NCBI GenBank assembly: GCA_037903475.1
Contig: JBAJFG010000309.1
Coordinates: 1,984,001 to 2,048,000 of the forward strand
Source of the DNA: Ancylostoma caninum
Lineage: Eukaryota > Nematoda > Chromadorea > Rhabditida > Ancylostomatidae
Direction of reading: 5' to 3'
DNA length: 64,000 nucleotides
Shown: positions 23,633 through 36,559 of the stretch, piece by piece
Position numbering within the stretch: the first letter of the stretch is position 1
Layout: each line of letters opens with the position of its first letter
The notes under the pieces: model-generated
What the model saw: the letters and a program-made list of their open reading frames with translations, nothing else
Told to the model about the DNA's origin: nothing
Databases searched by the model: none
Made by a program: the position numbers and the translations under genes

Positions 23633-26600
23633 AGCACTCACGATAAAAAACGTCATCCATTTTTTCATGAAGTTCAACTCTTGAGGGTATACTTGTGCCC
23701 TTGCTAGAGAAGAAACCATATGGAAGGATCAAGTTTTCGAGAATTACCAAGCTGTATATTGCCTAGACGAGGCCATTCGGACGAGATCTATCGCCGTAGA
23801 TGAGTGTGGTCGCCAAGGTGCGGCACGGATCACCGTTATCGGAAAATCCTGATGCGCAGTCCAAGAGGTGCCTGTGCATGATGCACTGTCGATGTGTCAA
23901 CTTCTGATTCGGAACATTTCCTTCCGAAGCGAAACAAATCACCTCATCAAATAATCCGACAATCAAGACACTCTTTCCTTTTTCTGAGCCGGGAATATGA
24001 GAAGGGATTTGTTATCTCAAATGTCTTGTTGGCTAAAATACCTGTAGGACAAAATACATGCGAGCTCAAGTATAACAGATTCATTTCAAAAACGCCTGTA
24101 ACATTTCTGAGCAGGACTTTAGAGGACAGTCACCGCTCTAGACTAACATTAGCAAAGATGAGCTTTTGGATTGCGCGTTCGGAGCGAAATTCGCGTGGGT
24201 CAAGGGTTTTTAGACATCTAACCTAAATGTCCAAAAATAAGAGAATCACCCTGTTGCTCGAATCATCCTTCTTTAACGGTGCGTAGAGTCGCCGTCGGAG
24301 TCGCTTCCACATTGAAGGTTCCAGCAGCATACTCACTGGTGCCCGAAAAGTAAGAGGTGGAAGCCGGAGAATTGTGAGCTGTGTCCATTTTCATGGGACT
24401 TCTGAAAGGTTCTGAGTATGCATTCCCTCAAAGTGGACGAGTTACTCAAGCAAATGTGTTATATCATAATATTTTTACCACCACCTATGATCTCTGAGAC
24501 GAGTTGCTCTAACTTGGCACACCCATTCTTACCCCAAAACTCAGGTCCACATTAGGAAAGTGCGTAGGTCACGTCCTTTCTAGCTAATGTCATGACTGCT
24601 ACCTCCAGCGGTCTCTGTCTGTTTCAGAGCTGCATGCAGCCTTTTAGTTTCTGAACTTGAAAAGCAAGGCTTTCGATTCAGACATTGGAGCCAATCTGAG
24701 AACATCACGGATGAGGGCTATTGGATCTGTTGATTGCCTTGAGAACAGCGCAAGAAGTGAACTTCTTATATGCAGTGCTGGTCAATCAGTCCTCCGTCAA
24801 AGAATACCGCCTTTCGCTCCGCATCACCTACGCGGCACGGTAAGCCAGCTGGACGATGTTGTTGTCAGGAGGTGTTTCCACCGTTTTACGAGTGTCTTCG
24901 TCTTTATTCCGGAATGCTTGGGTGAAAACATAGGCAAAGTATCAACACCGGCAGCGCACGACAACCACAGCACCCTGCTGGTCTGCCGCGCCGCGTGGCT
25001 GGTGCAACGCGGCAAGCCAGATGGGCGGTTTTGTGTGGTGCAAGAGTGATTGAACTGCACTATATCCACTTTATTATGGAAACTATGTGTTTCTTCCTCT
25101 CTTTTTCTCCTTAGTAGCCTCCATGTCCTATCACATCGTCAACTCTGGGCATTTTTAGATGAGTTGCACAGCTGTGTCGGCAAGCTCCTATGGTGGAATC
25201 TGTTTCACGACCTAACTTTCTAACGAAATCGTAAGAAAGTGGCTCCATTTGCTTTACTTGATGAAAACAAAAACAACAAAAAGCGCTTCCACTTGGTCAG
25301 TATGACCTGGACAAGTTACGTCAAAAAAGCTGCAGCAACCCAATATTCAGTAGTAAAATGTCGTCAGCGGATCGTGTCACGTTAATGTCCCTGAGAATAG
25401 CCCTTTTTCCACGGTTTTTCTGCTTTCTCACTGGACCTTATAGGCTGCTGCCATTAATTCCTATTGTCGTCGCTGCACACCATATTTGCACGCTGCGAAA
25501 ATGTCTCCGGGGGACACTTCAGAGGAGTGCACGCGTACTCACACGTAAGGGTCATTTCAGCTGCACGCTTGGTCCTGCAACGAATGGCGCCACCCGCGGG
25601 GTGAATCAGTTGACTCCATTGAGTCGACGTTAATTTTCTGCTGGTTTTTGCGGTACTTGTGCTGCAAACGGGCCGCGCACACTGACATGAAACGTTGCGT
25701 GAGAGGCGAACTTCAACTGCGGAAAGTGCAGTACCCTCTCGGAGCAGCAGCAAGAAACGGCCATCAATCATGTCCGGCTGCTGTGCTCAGCGTGTGGTGC
25801 TCTGAACACAAGTCACAGCATCGAAACCGCCGCGAGCCAGTAGCTCCAAGGCCGCGACACGTTGGGGCCAATCTCCGGTCTCCACGTCCGCGGCAACAGT
25901 GGGTCCCCAGAGCGTCGCCGACGCTTTAAACGCTTTTATTCGCCGTTTGAGTGACGGCGATCGCTGCTGTCCTCGGCGCTTCCAGCTTAGTCGTTCGGCT
26001 GAGCGACAACCCGAGTCCTGGAGGGTTCGTCCTCCGTACGGGGAGTATTGGCCCAGCTCGAACTCCCGGAAAGGCTCCATTCACTGCCGCCTACGCATTC
26101 ATTCAACTGCCCTCTGCGATTGTGCCCTGCAAATTCGCATTAGCCAGCGATCAACGCTGCACAACTTCCTTTCCCTTATCCAAGTTAGCGTTGGATGTGG
26201 ACCATGTTCCTGGAATCTATAGCCTTTCCTCGATAGATGCATTCTCATTTTTCTTGGGAACCTACTTCTATCCCTTGAGCTCTCAAACCCAAGCTGATTT
26301 TTTTTCTTCTTTCTCTAACAAAATGCGTGTCTGTTGCTGGGATACCTATGTATGAATGGCTTCAAACACAAGTTGTTATTGGTACAAAACCGCAGCAGTT
26401 TTGCAACATATAGGCGACTCCAGCGGACTCTGAACGTCTGCGCATCCGCACATTTCATTGATATCACCGTTTTTATTCTTGTCTGTTCTCACTTCCTGTT
26501 CTAACGTGTCCAAACAGGTGCTGAAGCGACGCCTGGAGCCTTCCGCACTTTTCCGCTGGTACCTTATTTTGGTGATTCTTTACAAAAACTCGGTGAAAGT

Positions 26601-28399
26601 TGCGTATTCATAGGAAAATCTAAGGGTGTCATTAAAGTTCCTACAAATGCGAAACTTTTCGTCTGAATATTCGATAATTGTGTTTTGTTTTGCATTCCTC
26701 ACATATTTTTCTGGAATTTTAGCGGATAACACTATCAATCAACAGAGCCTAGCTTTCGTAGTACGACCAATTTTAGTGAATTTTCTCCACCAAAATATTA
26801 TCCCGTGAAACTAACTTGGATTGAAAAATTAATCAAATTTGGCTGAAACAATGAATCCTATTTAGAATGATATAGGTGATTGGTACTTAGTCATGATTTC
26901 GTCATAAGATTTTCCACCGCAACAAGCAGCGAGGGTCAAAATTGGACATATATAGTGGCCATTCATTCATTCATCCGTTCATTCATTCATTTATTCATTC
27001 ATTCATCATTCATTCATTCATTCATTCATTCATTCATTCATTCATTCATTCATTCATTCATTCATTCATTCATTCATCATTTCTATCAGTGTCTTGACTT
27101 CTAGAACTGGAATTTATCTTCAGAACCCATTCAAGATGATCTTGCCTATTTCTGGAAGAATTCTACGTGCAATAACCCCCAACAATGCATAGGGGTTCAT
27201 TTTTTGTGAATCACCCCCCCCCCCCCAAATTTCTTTCTGATCCGTTTTTCAGATTCACTGGGGAGGTTTGTTTCCCAGCAAAGCGGATTTACGCGGATCG
27301 GATTGCCGTTCCCACGATCGTCCGCTGCTCGTTCGCGTATACTCGTGGCCGTCTGGCTACGTCCACTTCATACGGTCGGCTAATTTCCCGTCGTCGTCTA
27401 GAATTACAGGCCATTTGCCGGTCTCGTGTCGTTAAACTTGCAAAGGGCATGGCTCCTTCGACGGCCTGGGGGGGGGGGCAGTCGCGTTGTTCCGGCGCCG
27501 AGCTGCAGCCTCGCAATTAATTGCGTCCTTTGCCCTCCGGCACAATGCAATATCTTATGCTATTGTTCGCACCTGGGTTGAGCCGCGGGCCGCTCTCTGC
27601 TCCCATTCCAGCCCTCACTTCCGCGTTCTTCTCATTCGTCATCAGTGGGTAATTCCGAGGACCGCAGAGAAACGTTCACAGTTCGTGCTGGACAATTTTT
27701 GGGCTTCTGCGGCTGATGGCCTCTTTATTGCTATTTTAGCGCTATGGGTGTCGCATCGGGTGTTCGAGTAAATACTCGAGTTCCCATTTCTGGGCCTGAA
27801 ATGAGGTGGAATTGGGTAATGTCATCCAATATGATGTTGATGTCTATCCAAGAAAAGCTTTACACTGGAGTTTTTAACTTCCAGTAGCGAGAGAAGGGCA
27901 TGATTATATCCAGGGAAAAAATGATTTCAGTGAAATTTGTAAATCAGGGACCAGAGGAGAAAAAGAAAAAGAACTGAGACGGAGTTGACCCACACTGAAC
28001 TCTATGCCTTCAGTAATCTTTTAATAAAAATTAAACACAGTCAATTAAATAAACAAAAGAAGATAACGAATGAATTTTGGTTTTTTGAAAACACAAATTT
28101 TAGTACAGCGGGAATACAGGTCTACATGCTGCAAAGATAGTGTTATCAAAGATATATTTCATGTCTTTTGAACAAGTATGAGGTCCATTTTGCACGCCGT
28201 TGCCGTAGGCTCGCCGTATCCATACTTCAGAAGGTGTAGCTAGGCATGGGTCGATACATAGGGTAGATGGTCTCACGTGTGCCGCAGTTTAAATCTGTAA
28301 TTTTACTACTTTTTCAAGTCTTCTGTGACCTTCCTATGGTCTTTTCTTAGTTTACCTTCCTTGAGAAGGGCAGCATTGTGACTTGTCATGATGTATAAC
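23633..28399. other. unassigned region with GC-rich patches
   Basis: No supported gene. GC-rich patches at about 25640-26080 and 27240-27620 have ORFs on both strands, but none shows a domain or convincing splice sites. A segment near 24950-25060 (CTGGTCTGCCGCGCCGC and GATGGGCGGTTTTGTG) recurs inverted near 54600-54690. A segment at about 26430-26525 recurs diverged at about 35130-35235 (TTCATTG.TATCACCGTT and TGTCCA.ACAGGTG). Confidence 0.35.
26961..27080 (+). repeat. (ATTC)n microsatellite
   Basis: About 120 bases of ATTC units with a few interruptions, the reverse complement of the 21594-21656 array. The apparent Ser-Phe-Ile-His ORF across it is a product of the repeat. Confidence 0.95.
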
Positions 28400-28417
28400 A
28401 TAAATAAATAAATAAAT
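28400..28417 (+). repeat. (AAAT)n tract, likely LINE 3' tail
   Basis: Preceded by about 200 bases of non-coding sequence resembling a LINE 3' end; no RT frame was identified upstream. Confidence 0.5.
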
Positions 28418-28562
28418 TCCTCCCAGAATCTGGCCAAGTCCCACGCATGGGGTTATTTCACCTGATAATCACAGATAACACTAATTTCACGCCGCGACAC
28501 GCTTTTAGAGAATTACGATACGAGTACAGTATCGCTGAGATTATGATTACTAAATGTAGAGG

Positions 28563-28674
28563 ACTCCAAACGGACGCAGTCAACAATCAGGATCGCGGCG
28601 CGGCTCTCTCGCTTGCGTCTCTGCCCATGAGAGGCGCGCCGCGATCTCGACTCTTGTCTACGTACGTTTGGAGT
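28563..28674. mobile_element. 112-bp palindromic MITE
   Basis: Ends ACTCCAAACG and CGTTTGGAGT are perfect complements. Inner arms GATCGCGGCGCG and CGCGCCGCGATC also pair, giving arms of about 45 bases and a short centre. No coding content; no clear target duplication. Confidence 0.7.
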
Positions 28675-30335
28675 TTCCTATACATACCTTTCATACGCTG
28701 GGACTTTTTTGCCCCGTAGTTTTCCAAAAGTACGTTACTATTCAAAGCGGGCATTGTTTTCGTGATCAGCATGACAAATTGCCTTCTTAGATGAATTTTC
28801 GGTAGATTTTAAAACAAATACCTTATTTGCAATATACCTTTAGTGACCGTATAAAAAATGTCTTTCGGTGTGGAATGGACACACTATTCGTTCTCATTAT
28901 GTCAAATAACTCCAACATGCAAAGTTTCACTAATTCTGAGGGCAAAATTCATAGTATCTATAGTGTTTCTGCGGTAACGTCACATACTGCGCTGCTGTTG
29001 AAAATGGTTGCGATATTGGGACCAGCGCGTGCTTTAGCTGAGATGAGAGACTTTGGGAATACTCTAGGACGAATAGAATCGCTCCTTAGATGTTGAAAGT
29101 GAGCTTTGACTGCATATGTTTCTCGGACTTCAAACTCAAGGGCAGACATGGGAGAAAAACAAAAGGCCAGTGGTCATCTAGCAGTTTACCTGAGCTAGAA
29201 TTCATGAATGCATGACTAGGGAATACCGGGCCTTCGCGTGCTGCATCTGCCAGCATCACGTACTCTATCGCATTACCAATAATGCTAACCACAGTTGGTC
29301 TGCTGGGCTATCGTTCCATCAATCCCAGCCCTGTTTAAGTTGAAAGAAACACCGACGTATTTCCGTCACACCACCACCCACGCACGGATAAATGCGGCTT
29401 CAATTTTTTTGTCACCTTCGAAGTGAATCGGCTGATTCGATCGCGCAGTAATTGTCGGTAATAGCTGGATACATGAGTAAATTGTTGTTTTTAAGGTGTT
29501 TAGCTCGGTTTTCAATTCCGCTGCAGTGTCCCCTCCCACCTGAGAGTTGAAGACCTGAGTGCCTCTTCTGACAATGGAGATGACTTTCCAGTGACGATTC
29601 TCTCCCTTTAAAATCCTAGATCTCCTTCTTGAAGTAACGTTCTGTAGATTTTCAGACTCACTAGTCTCTATTTCTTTTCTTTCTCTTTTTTTTTGCATTT
29701 CTGAAGACAATCCTTCGGAAACATCCTTGACAGTTAGGCGCAATAGCTTTACGCTTAGTTAAAATGTTTGACACCAATGTTGTAAAAACATCCCTAGTTG
29801 CTGGAATAGCTGGAACCAAACTCCAGAGGGAAATCTCAAGAAGATTCTCGAAGCAGAAAAGGTCCCACTCTAGTTGTTTTTAACCAGGTTGAACTGGACG
29901 CACAACATCTGGATCGCTGACAAGGGAACGCGTCCACGTTCATTTGAGGAATAGTGCTTGACGTGGAGATTAGTTCAAAAAGGAAATGCATCAAGATAGG
30001 AAGGTCAAAGGCTGGCCAGCTCTTCTAATCCCTGGCGACGGCGCGCCAGCACCCAACGCGAACCACTACGGAGCACTTACCTTGCTCCACCTCTTATTGG
30101 GCTCTTTTACTGATCAGTGCTCAGAGACGCATGCACCACTCTGTCCTTCAACGACATCTGCCGTTTTATTTCCTCATATGTAGCTGAAGACATCATACTC
30201 TATTCAATGTAATCAATGTGGGAACAGTTTTGAACATTTGAATGTTAATGAAGTAAAAGTCCAACAGCCCTCCTTACCCTACCTCTAGGATTGTATAGCT
30301 CTTGCGACTCATTCTATATCGAAAAAAATTCTATC
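28675..30335. other. unassigned region
   Basis: No supported gene. The 125-codon antisense ORF at 29366-29743 is charged and of low complexity, without a domain. Confidence 0.35.
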
Positions 30336-30409
30336 GATAATGCATTGGATACGAAGTTCAAATTCGAATCGAAAAATTCGAATTTGAACTTCATATCCAA
30401 TGCGTTATC
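30336..30409. repeat. 74-bp near-perfect palindrome
   Basis: Two 34-base arms (30336-30369 and 30376-30409) pair with two mismatches around a 6-base loop CGAAAA. The core is TTCAAATTCGAAT and its complement. It lies just 5' of a LINE fragment. Confidence 0.9.
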
Positions 30410-30599
30410 CGGCACTAACTGTAGAAGACAGGGGCAATGGGGATGAATGGATGCCCCGCTACAAAGGTTATGCTTCGTCTCTCCTGAGATTAAGGTAGTC
30501 TTCCATTACGGTCTCAATTTCTCGCTCTGTTGGTGGGATCAGTCCATCAGAACAGTACGTAACCGCTGTTCCTGGATTTTTAATATGACTTCCTAGGCT

Positions 30600-31074
30600 C
30601 CTTATGTGAATTATAGAGGCTGATGTCATCATGGGTTTCAAAATACTCAGAGGTGAAGTTCGTCTGAAACCTAAGTTTTGGTATTTCAAGCCAATCAACG
30701 AACGCAGATTTAGCCTAAAACCTATTTCCTTCCAGGACTAGAATACATCAAAAGTATGGCGAGAGGAACTCCTTTGCACACCGTGTCTCACAGTTCCTAA
30801 ATAAATTACCTCACCGTCTGGCTGTTTCAGAGAGCTCAAAGAATTTGAGAAAACTTCTTCGGAATGAGAATCTATTAAACTTGCTCGGTCTTGATGATGT
30901 GGTTTAAATATGTTTCTTTTCCTTTTCTTTCCTCCGTCGCTTATATTTCTTGTAACTGTAACTGTCTTACTTGTTGGTTGCGTTTTGTTCATACTTTTGT
31001 CACGATTTCATGTCCATAACTGACCATGCACGCCTATGAGCGTATTAAATAAATAAATAAATAAATAAATAAAT
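30600..31074 (+). mobile_element. CR1-like LINE fragment, 3' end
   Basis: Degraded frames match the C-terminal RT of the 9110-10085 copy: ADVIMGFKILRGEVRLKPKF aligns with ADLVFCFRILRKELKLSASH, and ERNSFAHRVSQFLNKLP with KRNFAHTFNSLLHKVARW. A frame change and stops lie between. The (AAAT)n tail is at 31046-31074. Confidence 0.7.
31046..31074 (+). repeat. (AAAT)n LINE tail
   Basis: About seven AAAT units immediately after the degraded RT 3' end. Confidence 0.85.
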
Positions 31075-31247
31075 CATCCGTCACGTTAGCTCTGGCTGAC
31101 TCAGGAATGAGCGGAATTTGGGCTTCATTTTTCGGAGTTCAATTAGCAAAGCGTGTTCTAGGCCTTACTGTAATGGATCGTTGGATAGATAAGTTGGATA
31201 GAGAAGAGAAAGCGAAAACAGTTGAAGGCAAAGCTATCATAATATGC

Positions 31248-33805
31248 CACATTTTCCAGAAAAACTCGTCAACTCTGGATGGGCGGGCCGGGCTCGTGGC
31301 CCGTATCCTATCTGCACGAGGGTTCTTTGACACTTCCAAGAAGTTTTACAACTCTGGGTCGCTAGCATGGGAAGTTTTCGTTGAAAAATTAGACATACCT
31401 TGCCATCTCTGCCACTGCCTTTTTTGTCGTCTGAAAAGAGTAGCTCGCACAATGTGTTTATATTTACCACAAAACTCTGGTATAGAAAGGAAGGGGGGAG
31501 GTAGCTCACTACTTCCTCGGAAGCGTTCATAAATCCGGCCAGTGACTAGCATTGAGAAGGGAAACACAGCGGTTTTGAACCCTTTCTCGGTGGTCTCTTT
31601 CCACTCTGTCAACCAATATTTTCAATCCACTGTGATAACAAAAATCCATTATATATTGCAACAAATATGTACTATATCTGCAGAAGAATTTTTATTGGAT
31701 AGCAGTATGTATATCCAAACCGCATCATCACAACCCTTACATGTTTTTGCTTATTATTCTTCCCTACATCTCCAGATTACCGTTGATTTCCGATTACCAC
31801 ACTTTTCAACAACCTTCCCATTTTCTTCTGAATTGAGACTGTCATTCTCCTTTTTGTTGCTGTCTTCAGATTCTCCTTCTTTTCATCTCTTCATAATCAA
31901 CCTCTTCCAGCAGAATCGCAGCTGGGAATTGTTTTTGCCTTTAATGAAAGATTAGAAGAGGGGATGGAGTGTACTTTGTTCAAAAACTCTCATCAAGTTA
32001 CATCTATTTGAAACGTGCGCCATCTTCTGCAAAATCTCTAGATGTTTTTCGGCTTAGCCAGTCTGCTACGGTAGCCTCCTTCGGTAGCGTGGAATGCTTG
32101 CCGGCCTTTGCAAACACTTTTTATGTTGAGTAATGAAATCTTTCTCATTCCAAAGTAATTCGTGGCCTAGAAAGCGTTTCTTACGTTTAATTTTCTCTTA
32201 TGAGGCCTGGGGCGAACTGAAGGCGCAGTGCTTTTTCGCAGCCCGTTTTCCCCAGATTTCCTCGCCAGCTGACTTGCCAGCAGAGGCGTCAGTGTATGAT
32301 GTGTCGAGATGCGTTCGCGTACTTAAAAAGCAGTTCAGAGAGTGGCCGGGCACTCGAACGACAAGCCAAAACAAACAATACAGCGCAGTGGTGGAAGCTC
32401 GCAGCTGCGCGTTTCGACGCACAGCCCGAGGCGGAATCGTATAGCGCGACTCGAACTGCAACTGTGTCGCAGTTCAACTGGGGCTCGGGCCCTATCGGGG
32501 ATCCACAGATCCTGGGAGCCCGTCCCTCTTCGCCAGTGCAGGTGTGCTAGCTCAAGGGCACTAGCTCAACAGCAGAGTGCGAACTATGGACACAGTCATT
32601 TTTTGCTCGTACACGGGAAGCGGCGGCTTGAGTGACCGCCGCCTGGATCCCCTTTCAGCTCTTTTAGGTGTCCGATTTCCTTCTGCACACGTCTATAGTA
32701 CACGTCCGTTCATTTGGTGGTTTCCGATGTAGCAGCGTTGGGCGATTCTGCAATTCAGCAGCGGGTAAGCGTGGGAATAGTTCTACATCGCCACCATCCT
32801 GCACTTTCCGGATTCTGCAAGTTCGACGACCCACCTCACTTCTGGGCTAAATTCTTCTTTGCTGCTAGATACATTAACGTTCCTGGAAAAGTTCCTGCCC
32901 CCTCTCATCCCGAATGGACGAGTTTTACAGACAATATGTAACATAACTTGCTGCCTTTGCCACTACTCAGTCACCGCTGGGAGGTGAATAGCTCAAGATT
33001 AGGTAACGTATACCCACATTTCCCCGGAAAACTCGTCCACTCTGAAAAAGCGGGTAGGTTCCAACCTCCACGGCAATCCCACCACAGAAGGCATGTCTGG
33101 AAGTAGTTTGTTTAAAGCACCACGAACCCGTCGAAATTCTTTGCTTGGCCTGTAACTGCAGCGCCTGGATTTGTGACTACTCGCTGGGAAGTTCTCACTC
33201 ATCCAGAATGGACGAGCTTCCGGACAGAAATAATTAGATTTCATTATTTCTATCGTATCTTGCTTCGTGGCAGGATTCGTAAGTGTCCCCAGGATAATCC
33301 TGAAACTTCTTCTCTTTTCCTCATTTCCTTTTTCTTTTTTCCCGCTCCTAAAAAAATTTCAAAAACTAAGAAAAAACACAACCTGTGACAAGATAATGGC
33401 ACGAAATTTTCCAATTCCTGTGTGGAAAACTCGTCCACTTCAAGAAAGCGGCGAGGCATACATCTTCCCTGGAACATTCGGGAATCCCTCCCGGAAACCG
33501 TTAGAAATGTGATCCTTGCGCAGAGTGTGCGTTTTTTTTGTGAGATTTTTTTGTTTGTTTTAGACGCCCCCCCCCCCGTCTCTCTCGCCCCTCTCTACGG
33601 CATTTTGCCTGGTGGATTGCACCCATAAGAATTAATTAGCCGATTTCCGCGTCGATTCTGCTCTCCATAGAAACCAGGTGGTGTCTGAGGCCATGTTTCC
33701 TTATGCCAAAAATAGAGTTGCAGTTTCTGTGGCAGGTTTATGAATGTTCTCGGGAAGGGTGTCCCTCCCACTTCCTTGAAAGGGACGAGTTTTCTGAGAA
33801 GAAAA
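31248..33805. repeat. cluster of CTCGTCCA inverted-repeat elements
   Basis: The motif GGAAAACTCGTCCACT, with variants, occurs on the + strand at about 31255, 33020 and 33425 and on the - strand at about 32920, 33205 and 33790. Opposed copies define at least two small elements, about 33016-33220 (CCGGAAAACTCGTCCA to TGGACGAGCTTCCGG) and about 33420-33805. Solitary relatives lie near 24430 and 44640. The ORFs in the cluster lack known domains. Confidence 0.6.
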
Positions 33806-36310
33806 ATTCCAGCGTTTTGCACTTACTCATTTTGCAGGTCTCATCCAGTGGAGGCAAGTAGCAATAAAAATTGATGAAATTGATTGTTATCGATGTTTGT
33901 CCAGAAATTCCCTCAAACTGAATTATTGGGAAGCTGAAGGTCTTCCCGGGAGCACCTATGAATCCCTTCCTGGCCTGGTGAAAAACTTAGAAACACCTTT
34001 TTCAACCATGGATCTCCGCCATAATGTCTTCTTCTTCAGTACAGCCTCTCAGTTCAGCTCCGCCAAAAATAGCCACCAGAATTTGCCGATCCACACAAAT
34101 TGCGTGCACATTGCTGGACTATTGTGACACCGGAAAAACCTCGCATTCTGTCCACACACGCAGCACCGCTGTTCACACTTTCTGCCCAGCAATCACCTCA
34201 GTTTCTTGTGTCGGCTCGCTGTCCACAAGTGCCGTCGGTCCGATCCGGAGCCGACGCGAAACTGGTGGAGCCGCGACGTTCTAAGTGGTCCGGCGGCTTC
34301 CGGTTGATCGCCGCGCGTATCTCTCGAACTCGGTCTTTGCCCATGTGTCACTCTATTCATCTCTTATACTAGTATGCGCTCGATTTCACTGAATGCTTGA
34401 TACTCGGCGGGGGTGGCTCGTTCGCATTTCTCAGCGTCTCACCAATTAGGACAACAGACCTCATCTAGCCTTTTCTCACCGTTAATGGATGTTTGTCATC
34501 CGTCGTCTTTGCTTTGGCTACTTATAAGCATCCTTTGGACCATTAAGGCAAGGATTCCCCTATAATCTTGCGTGAGTCTAGGAAGCCTACGCTGTAGGTA
34601 CGATTTAGAACAAAAAGCTGTCTTGAGCCCTTCAAGTCTGTGAAATACATATATTTGTCCCACATTTAAGCTTTGATCCCAAGGTAAGTCCGGAGAAATC
34701 GGTTCTAGCTTTGGTGCTTTTTTCCGTTTGACAAGCCTCACGAAATCTCATCATTGGGTACAGTCCTCTTTTCTGTTCTTTCGTTTATGAGCAGGTTTTT
34801 TTTTCGTAATGTAATGCGGATTAGAAAGAAAAGAAAAGAAAAGGCAATGGGCGAAAGTTAGAAATTTTCTGCCAAATCTCAAGCAAGTTTATTGAGTCAA
34901 ATTAGTCGTTTTGGAACGCTATTCGCTATTGGTCAAAATAATTGCATTATTTTATTTTTTCTTTTGTGAATATACCTACATATATTGTACCAGTAATATG
35001 TAGCTTAAGAACCGCGGTAGACCTTATCGCATTTTGGTGCACCGCTCAATCATCAGTATCTTACAACTGCTGTCAGAATACAAGAAGCTCCAGAGCTCCA
35101 GACCCGTTTAGATGCGTCGCACCATCTGCGTTATGACACTCTGATTGTCTGCACACCCACACAATTCATTGCCATCACCGTTCTTTCTCGTCCGGTCCTG
35201 GTGATTCGTGTTCTAAGCTGTCCAGACAGGTGGTGAGGTTTGTATAGGCAAACGTCCTCTACTGGGGTTTCCTATACATGTATTCTGTTGCTTTTTTTCT
35301 CTTTTTTAGTGTACTCAGAGTAATCCAATATTGAGGAACAGTGCAATATTAAGGAAGTGATACATAGTTAGGAAATAATAATTGAATGATGATAGAAGCA
35401 ATGAAGATATGATAAAAAATAACAAGGAGATATCATTGAGTATTGAGGAATCACGGCAAAAGCTTGATTTAATAGAGGAAAAGTTGGGTTTTCAACTAAT
35501 GTCTGGCATTTACGTATCTATTTTCATTTTATTAGCAGTGGCAAACCACAAAATGTATTATTTGGATTTAAATAAGTAATCTATAATTTGACCAATTTAA
35601 TGACCCATACATAGTTTCACTGCCCAATTCCCCTGTAGCTGCTCCCTCCAAGGGCAATAATCTCTGCTCTGCTCCCCCAGGAGTGCTCGTGCAAGCCGTG
35701 CAGGTTGCCAAGCGCCAAGTTCATTTCTCATCTCATTCCAGACGTGCACTGCTGCGTGTGTGTGAGTGTATGTTTTGTGTGCGCTGATCTCTGCCCTCGG
35801 GGCGGGCGCCGGCGTCCCGACCGCTGCCCCGAGATGTTCCGGCCCGCGGCGGCCGCGAGCCAAATTTAATTCATTGTCGGGGTGTCGAAGAGGACATCCA
35901 TCATCGCAAACCTACAAACACATGTTCGCCGGCGAAGCTGTCCGTGTTTGTGTGTTCGCAACGACACGCAGTCATTAATCCACACCGCATCAGCCGTGTG
36001 TTACATAGCAGCCAAGAATAGTATAGTAGTAGAGTTAGTGTGCTCCACTGCTCGTCTCGCGGTGGCGCCCCGACGCCCGTCGGGTTACTTCTTCTGCACA
36101 ACAACTTCTGCGGCTGGTAGGTGTCGATGCGGAGGTGCTGAACCTCCAGAAAACGCATGCAATTTCAGTTTTTATATCGTTGCTGTCGCCATATTTCACG
36201 AGGAGTTGGATAAAATATATCGAAAATCGTAAATATCTAAATTAATTGCAGCCTCAGTAATCCGCCTATAGCGGTTCACTACTTCCTATGTTAGTATACT
36301 CTGTGGCCCA
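33806..36310. other. unassigned region
   Basis: No supported multi-exon gene. A GC-rich block at about 35740-36130 has features of an expressed locus (high GC, overlapping ORFs) but no splice structure I can defend. The small ORF at 35382 is listed separately. Confidence 0.3.
35382..35579 (+). CDS. small ORF with helix plus C-terminal hydrophobic segment, unrecognised
   Basis: A 65-codon ORF: residues about 10-35 are strongly charged and helix-prone (EISLSIEESRQKLDLIEEKL), followed at 42-54 by a hydrophobic stretch (IYVSIFILLAVAN) and a short tail. This layout looks like the last exon of a tail-anchored protein such as a SNARE-like factor, but no family is identified and no upstream exon was found. 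It may be a gene fragment or chance. Confidence 0.25.
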   Translation: MNDDRSNEDMIKNNKEISLSIEESRQKLDLIEEKLGFQLMSGIYVSIFILLAVANHKMYYLDLNK

Positions 36311-36421
36311 GATGCATAACTTGGATTACCCAGGGTAAACGTGTTGATGCCTTTGTTAACGATGGCTAAACTAGTGTGGTGTTAACACGTTCACCCTGGG
36401 TAACTCTGTCATGTATGCGGC
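36311..36421. repeat. ~110-bp palindromic repeat, TTACCCAGGGTAA family, copy 2
   Basis: The left arm has ATGCATAAC, then GATTACCCAGGGTAAACGTG; the right arm is the complement of a GCATACATGACAGAGTTACCCAGGGTGAACGTG-like sequence. A further half-copy GATTACCCATGGTAAACGTG lies at about 36462. Best preserved of the three copies. Confidence 0.7.
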
Positions 36422-36559
36422 CCCATGCGGTAACCGATCTGGGCACGGGTGCACCACTGAGATTACCCATGGTAAACGTGTTAATGTACACAAATTTACG
36501 CTTTGCCTGACACCCATCAATAGTTTTACCCATGCTTGAGAATGTCTATTCACAGCTGT

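Noticed and set aside
25640..26360. GC-rich region with ORFs of up to 134 codons on both strands
   Set aside because: No consistent splice structure or domain; may be regulatory or an unrecognised exon, but not supportable.
26880..27104. ORF of repeated Ser-Phe-Ile-His residues
   Set aside because: Direct product of the ATTC microsatellite.
29366..29743. 125-codon antisense ORF
   Set aside because: Charged low-complexity sequence without domain or splice evidence.
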